Source: a virus. Taken from it: a stretch of DNA of 53,362 bases. Location: positions 1-53,362 of the IMG/VR virus record IMGVR_UViG_3300044707_001188; one strand, written 5' to 3'. Of the stretch, positions 51,322-53,362 are shown one piece after another. The stretch's first letter is position 1; every line of letters begins with the position of its first letter. A model generated the notes under the pieces. That model saw nothing but the letters and a program-made list of their open reading frames with translations, was not told the origin of the DNA and made no database searches. The position numbers and the translations under genes are program-made.

Positions 51322-51696
51322 TCAGCCTCCTAAACGGAGGCTGGGGTCAGCCGTCTTCTTGGACTCCAGGCCGTTGCGCTGGACGGCGCGGATCAGGCCC
51401 AGCATGAAGGTCGGCACACCACCGATGGAGATCGGCTTGGGGAGCCTGCCCTCCCGAACCCACCGCCAGACGGTAGTGCGATGCACGCCGCCGAGCAGCT
51501 CGGCTGCGACGGGAAGCCTGACGGGATGGGAGTCTGGAAGGGTGTCGAGGTGCGGCGCCAAACCGCGCACGGCGGCTGACGGCCCGCGTGACGGGCGAGC
51601 AGAGGCTGCGAGCGCGTGCTCACACTTGTTCTGACGAACAAGATCGCTTTCAGCACCGACTTTTTGCGGTGCAGGATCAACAAAATCAAGTGTCAA
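51322..51696 (-). CDS. HTH DNA-binding protein, AlpA/MerR-like (excisionase or regulator)
   Basis: 124 residues from TTG 51696, with GGAGG 6 nt upstream; an upstream GTG at 51735 has no ribosome site. The C-terminal half, LPVAAELLGGVHRTTVWRWVREGRLPKPISIGGVP, is a winged helix-turn-helix of the AlpA/MerR/DUF-type used by excisionases and phage regulators: helix-turn-helix followed by the wing. The N-terminal 60 residues are Ala/Ser/Arg-rich and unstructured. It is close to the integrase, which fits an excisionase, but transcription control of the recombination operon is equally likely. Confidence 0.65.
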   Translation of the reverse strand: MTLDFVDPAPQKVGAESDLVRQNKCEHALAASARPSRGPSAAVRGLAPHLDTLPDSHPVRLPVAAELLGGVHRTTVWRWVREGRLPKPISIGGVPTFMLGLIRAVQRNGLESKKTADPSLRLGG

Positions 51697-51704
51697 AAGA
51701 CACC
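51677..51704 (-). promoter_or_regulatory. Hairpin at the start of the HTH gene
   Basis: GTGTC TTTT GACAC is a 5-bp perfect stem beside the GGAGG ribosome site, with the TTG start in its loop-proximal half. It could be a translational switch or an operator half-site for the encoded protein. Confidence 0.35.
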
Positions 51705-51715
51705 TCCGAATCACA

Positions 51716-51925
51716 TTACGCAAACGGAGGCACAAAAAGCACTGGGTCTTCGTCGTGAATTCGTTGCTCTAAGCGCGAATTAAACGTAAAGTCTGCACTG
51801 TCTTCCGGACAGTGGTGCTTTAGTGCCACTTCGCCCAGCCCTTTCGTGTCACCGATCGGGCCGGGCACCTCACACCTCTGGACGCCCTGCAAAGGGTCGT
51901 CCTGCGAAGTGCTGGGCAGCATCAT
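51716..51925 (-). CDS. Small hypothetical protein upstream of the HTH gene
   Basis: 69 residues from ATG 51925 (the frame is open up to GTG 51973). MMLPSTSQDDPLQGVQRCEVPG and SADFTFNSRLEQRIHDEDPVLF have a normal mixed composition, unlike the Arg/Ala-rich shadow frames. No known motif. Less GC-rich than the core genes. It precedes the HTH gene on the same strand. Whether it is expressed is unknown. Confidence 0.4.
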   Translation of the reverse strand: MMLPSTSQDDPLQGVQRCEVPGPIGDTKGLGEVALKHHCPEDSADFTFNSRLEQRIHDEDPVLFVPPFA

Positions 51926-51973
51926 ACCGACGACTTCCCCTTGCTTCAAGACACTAGGGGTGGGTTTCCACAC

Positions 51974-52126
51974 CCTAGCCCCGGCCGGGTGAGCGCGCCG
52001 CGATTACTGGGTGTTCATCCAGTAGCACAGCGCAGCAGCGGGATTCATCTCGGCGAACGGATCAGCGCTCTCTTGGCGGATAGCAGACCTAAAGTTGACT
52101 TTAATTGTCGGATTTTGGGTGACCAT
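51974..52126. other. Gap between integrase and small ORF
   Basis: About 150 bp with one palindrome and an AT-rich patch. No gene, tRNA or clear promoter seen; a putative plus-strand reading frame there looks like a shadow. Confidence 0.5.
52090..52103. promoter_or_regulatory. Palindrome TAAAGTTGACTTTA downstream of the integrase
   Basis: Six-base arms TAAAGT/ACTTTA separated by two bases in the AT-richer 52.05-52.13 kb stretch near the integrase stop. Could be an operator or an arm site for the integrase; it may equally be chance. Confidence 0.3.
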
Positions 52127-53362
52127 TCAGGGCTTGGACTGGTCTGGCGGCCGGCTTTCCGGCGTAACTGTGCCTGACTCACAGTACCGGCCCCAGTCTT
52201 CCATCAGCTCCCGCCGCTTGTCCAGCATGTCCCCCCGACGGTAGGCTGCTTCAACCGCATTGCCGACCGCGTGCGCCAGCGCCAGCTCGGCTGCGGCGTG
52301 AGGATGGTTCGTCGCCTCGGCGGCCCAGTCCCTGAACGAGGAGCGGAAGCCATGCGGCACGGCTGTGAGCTTCATGCGCCGCATCACAGCCGCCAGGGTC
52401 ATGTCCGAGAGCTTGACCCCCTTGAACGGCGAAGGGAAGACGTACCTCTCCTCGCCCCTGGGGAGAGCCTGGAGCAACTCGAGGGCAGCGCTCGACAGCG
52501 GCACCCGGTGTTCGCGCCTCATCTTCATGCGCTCACCCGGAACGGTCCACAGTCGCTGGTCCAAGTCAACCTCGTCCCAGATCATGCCGCGAACCTCCCC
52601 GCTGCGCGCTGCCGTCAGGATCGCGAACTCCAGTGCCCAGGCTGCGATACCCGGACGCAGTCGCAGGTCGACCATGAACTTCGGCACCTGGCGCCAGGGG
52701 ACGGCCTCATGGTGCTTGACCGGCGCGACCTTCGACGGCTTGGGGAAGATCTTGTCCAAGGCCCCGACCCAGCGCGCAGGGTTCAAGCGGTCGCGCTCCG
52801 CGAGCGCATCGGCGGCACTGATCACACGTTCGATCCGCTCGCGAACGCGCGTGGCCGTCTCGGTCTTCGTCGTCCAGATCGGCTTCAGCACCTCGACGAT
52901 GTGCGCCGTGCGGATGTCACCGACCGCCAGCTTGCCGATGATTGGGCTGGCATAGGTGGCCAGCGAGTTGGTCCAGATCTGAACCTGCCTCGGATGCGAC
53001 CACTCCGAAGCCTGCGATTCGATGTAGGTCTTGGATGCTTCGTCGAAGGTCACCGCCGCAGCGGCTTCGGTCGCGCGAGCGGCCGCTTCAGCACGCCTTG
53101 CAGCTATCGGATCTTCTCCTGCTGATGCCTTACGGCGCAGTTCCCTGGCGCTCTCGCGAGCCTCGGCAAGCCCTACCGCGGGGAATGATCCCAAGCCCAC
53201 ATCGCGGCGCTTGCTGTTGACCGAGATCCGCGCAATCCACGAGCGCGACCCGGTCGCACCGACGACAAGATGAAGCCCGGGGGCTCCTCCGACAGCGTGC
53301 ATCCCAGGCTCACGCAGCCTGCTCACGGCCATCGCGCTGAGCTCACGTGCGATCTTCGGCAT
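52127..53362 (-). CDS. Tyrosine integrase, P4-type
   Basis: 411 residues, complete; the ATG is the last codon of the window. N-terminal DUF4102-like arm-binding domain (VGLGSFPAVGLAEARESARELRRK), SAM-like core-binding domain, then the catalytic domain: Arg253 (TAARSGEVRG), His337-x-x-Arg340 (PHGFRSSFRDW), His364 (LAHAVGN) and Tyr374 (AAYRRGD). All five catalytic residues are present, so it is predicted active. P4-type integrases usually insert at tRNA genes, with the attachment site beside the 5' end; that would lie just outside the window. Confidence 0.9.
   Translation of the reverse strand: MPKIARELSAMAVSRLREPGMHAVGGAPGLHLVVGATGSRSWIARISVNSKRRDVGLGSFPAVGLAEARESARELRRKASAGEDPIAARRAEAAARATEAAAAVTFDEASKTYIESQASEWSHPRQVQIWTNSLATYASPIIGKLAVGDIRTAHIVEVLKPIWTTKTETATRVRERIERVISAADALAERDRLNPARWVGALDKIFPKPSKVAPVKHHEAVPWRQVPKFMVDLRLRPGIAAWALEFAILTAARSGEVRGMIWDEVDLDQRLWTVPGERMKMRREHRVPLSSAALELLQALPRGEERYVFPSPFKGVKLSDMTLAAVMRRMKLTAVPHGFRSSFRDWAAEATNHPHAAAELALAHAVGNAVEAAYRRGDMLDKRRELMEDWGRYCESGTVTPESRPPDQSKP

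Noticed and set aside
51941-52177. Plus-strand ORF of 78 codons
   Set aside because: No ribosome site, overlaps integrase end and the palindrome; likely chance.
1-53362. Diversity-generating retroelement for the fibre genes
   Set aside because: No reverse transcriptase, template repeat or accessory gene was found in any frame.
1-53362. tRNA genes
   Set aside because: No cloverleaf-like or CCA-ending segment was noticed by eye; not exhaustive.

Overview
The window reads as a nearly complete temperate phage genome (prophage or virus contig) from a high-GC host. Very GC-rich codons, long antisense shadow frames and the style of the proteins suggest a betaproteobacterium, most likely Burkholderiales. 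Apart from one inserted gene, every gene lies on the minus strand, so the genome reads from right to left. The right edge cuts exactly at the start codon of a tyrosine integrase. The left edge lies 31 bases beyond the stop of a giant virion gene. No flanking host gene, tRNA or attachment-site pair is visible.

Layout from right to left. (1) 53.4-51.2 kb: integrase, a small unknown ORF, an AlpA/MerR-like HTH protein and a 33-codon coupled ORF. (2) 51.2-44.0 kb: recombination and replication genes, namely an AAA_24/Sak4-like ATPase, a DUF669-like protein, a Cas4-like nuclease, an SF2 helicase, two small Cys-containing proteins and a prim-pol/helicase. (3) 44.0-43.65 kb: an AT-rich, iteron-like block, the best origin candidate, with a sigma70-like promoter. 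(4) 43.6-41.1 kb: RuvC-like resolvase, HTH protein, terminase small and large subunits. (5) 41.0-37.8 kb: an AT-rich plus-strand cargo gene encoding a subtilase with Ig-like, seven-repeat delta-60 and dockerin-like segments. (6) 37.7-29.6 kb: portal, scaffold, a CsrA-like protein, N4-gp56-type capsid protein and head-tail connectors. (7) 29.6-18.4 kb: a 1543-residue repetitive fibre, a glycine-rich tip protein, a lysis cassette (T7-type holin, SAR endolysin, Rz with nested Rz1), a large structural protein, a gpJ-like receptor-binding protein and a GNAT enzyme. (8) 18.4 kb to the left edge: an S74-domain protein, an internal virion protein ending in a secretin-N/STN-like domain, and a 4939-residue polyvalent protein.

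The virion looks podovirus-like: N4-gp56 capsid protein, P22-type portal, and no tape measure, sheath or tail-tube genes. The giant protein fuses a DdrB-like ParB fold, an N6-adenine methyltransferase with NPPF motif, a strawberry-notch type SF2 helicase, a RadC-like JAMM domain, an HExxH zincin and an LPD38-like membrane-proximal tail. These are parts that phage P1 distributes over its Dar antirestriction proteins, so I infer a single-chain injected anti-defence machine. Inside its methyltransferase-helicase linker lies a 149-codon ORF in another frame, with a perfect Shine-Dalgarno and the codon bias of a real gene. This is the least expected signal in the window.

Other unexplained structure: five exact copies of an 11-mer (CAAGCATGGCA on the coding strand) at morphogenesis gene boundaries; six 11-bp tandem repeats between two tail genes; and three TTCA triads with 8-bp spacing in the origin-like block. 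All calls are by eye from sequence and translations, and no database search was possible.
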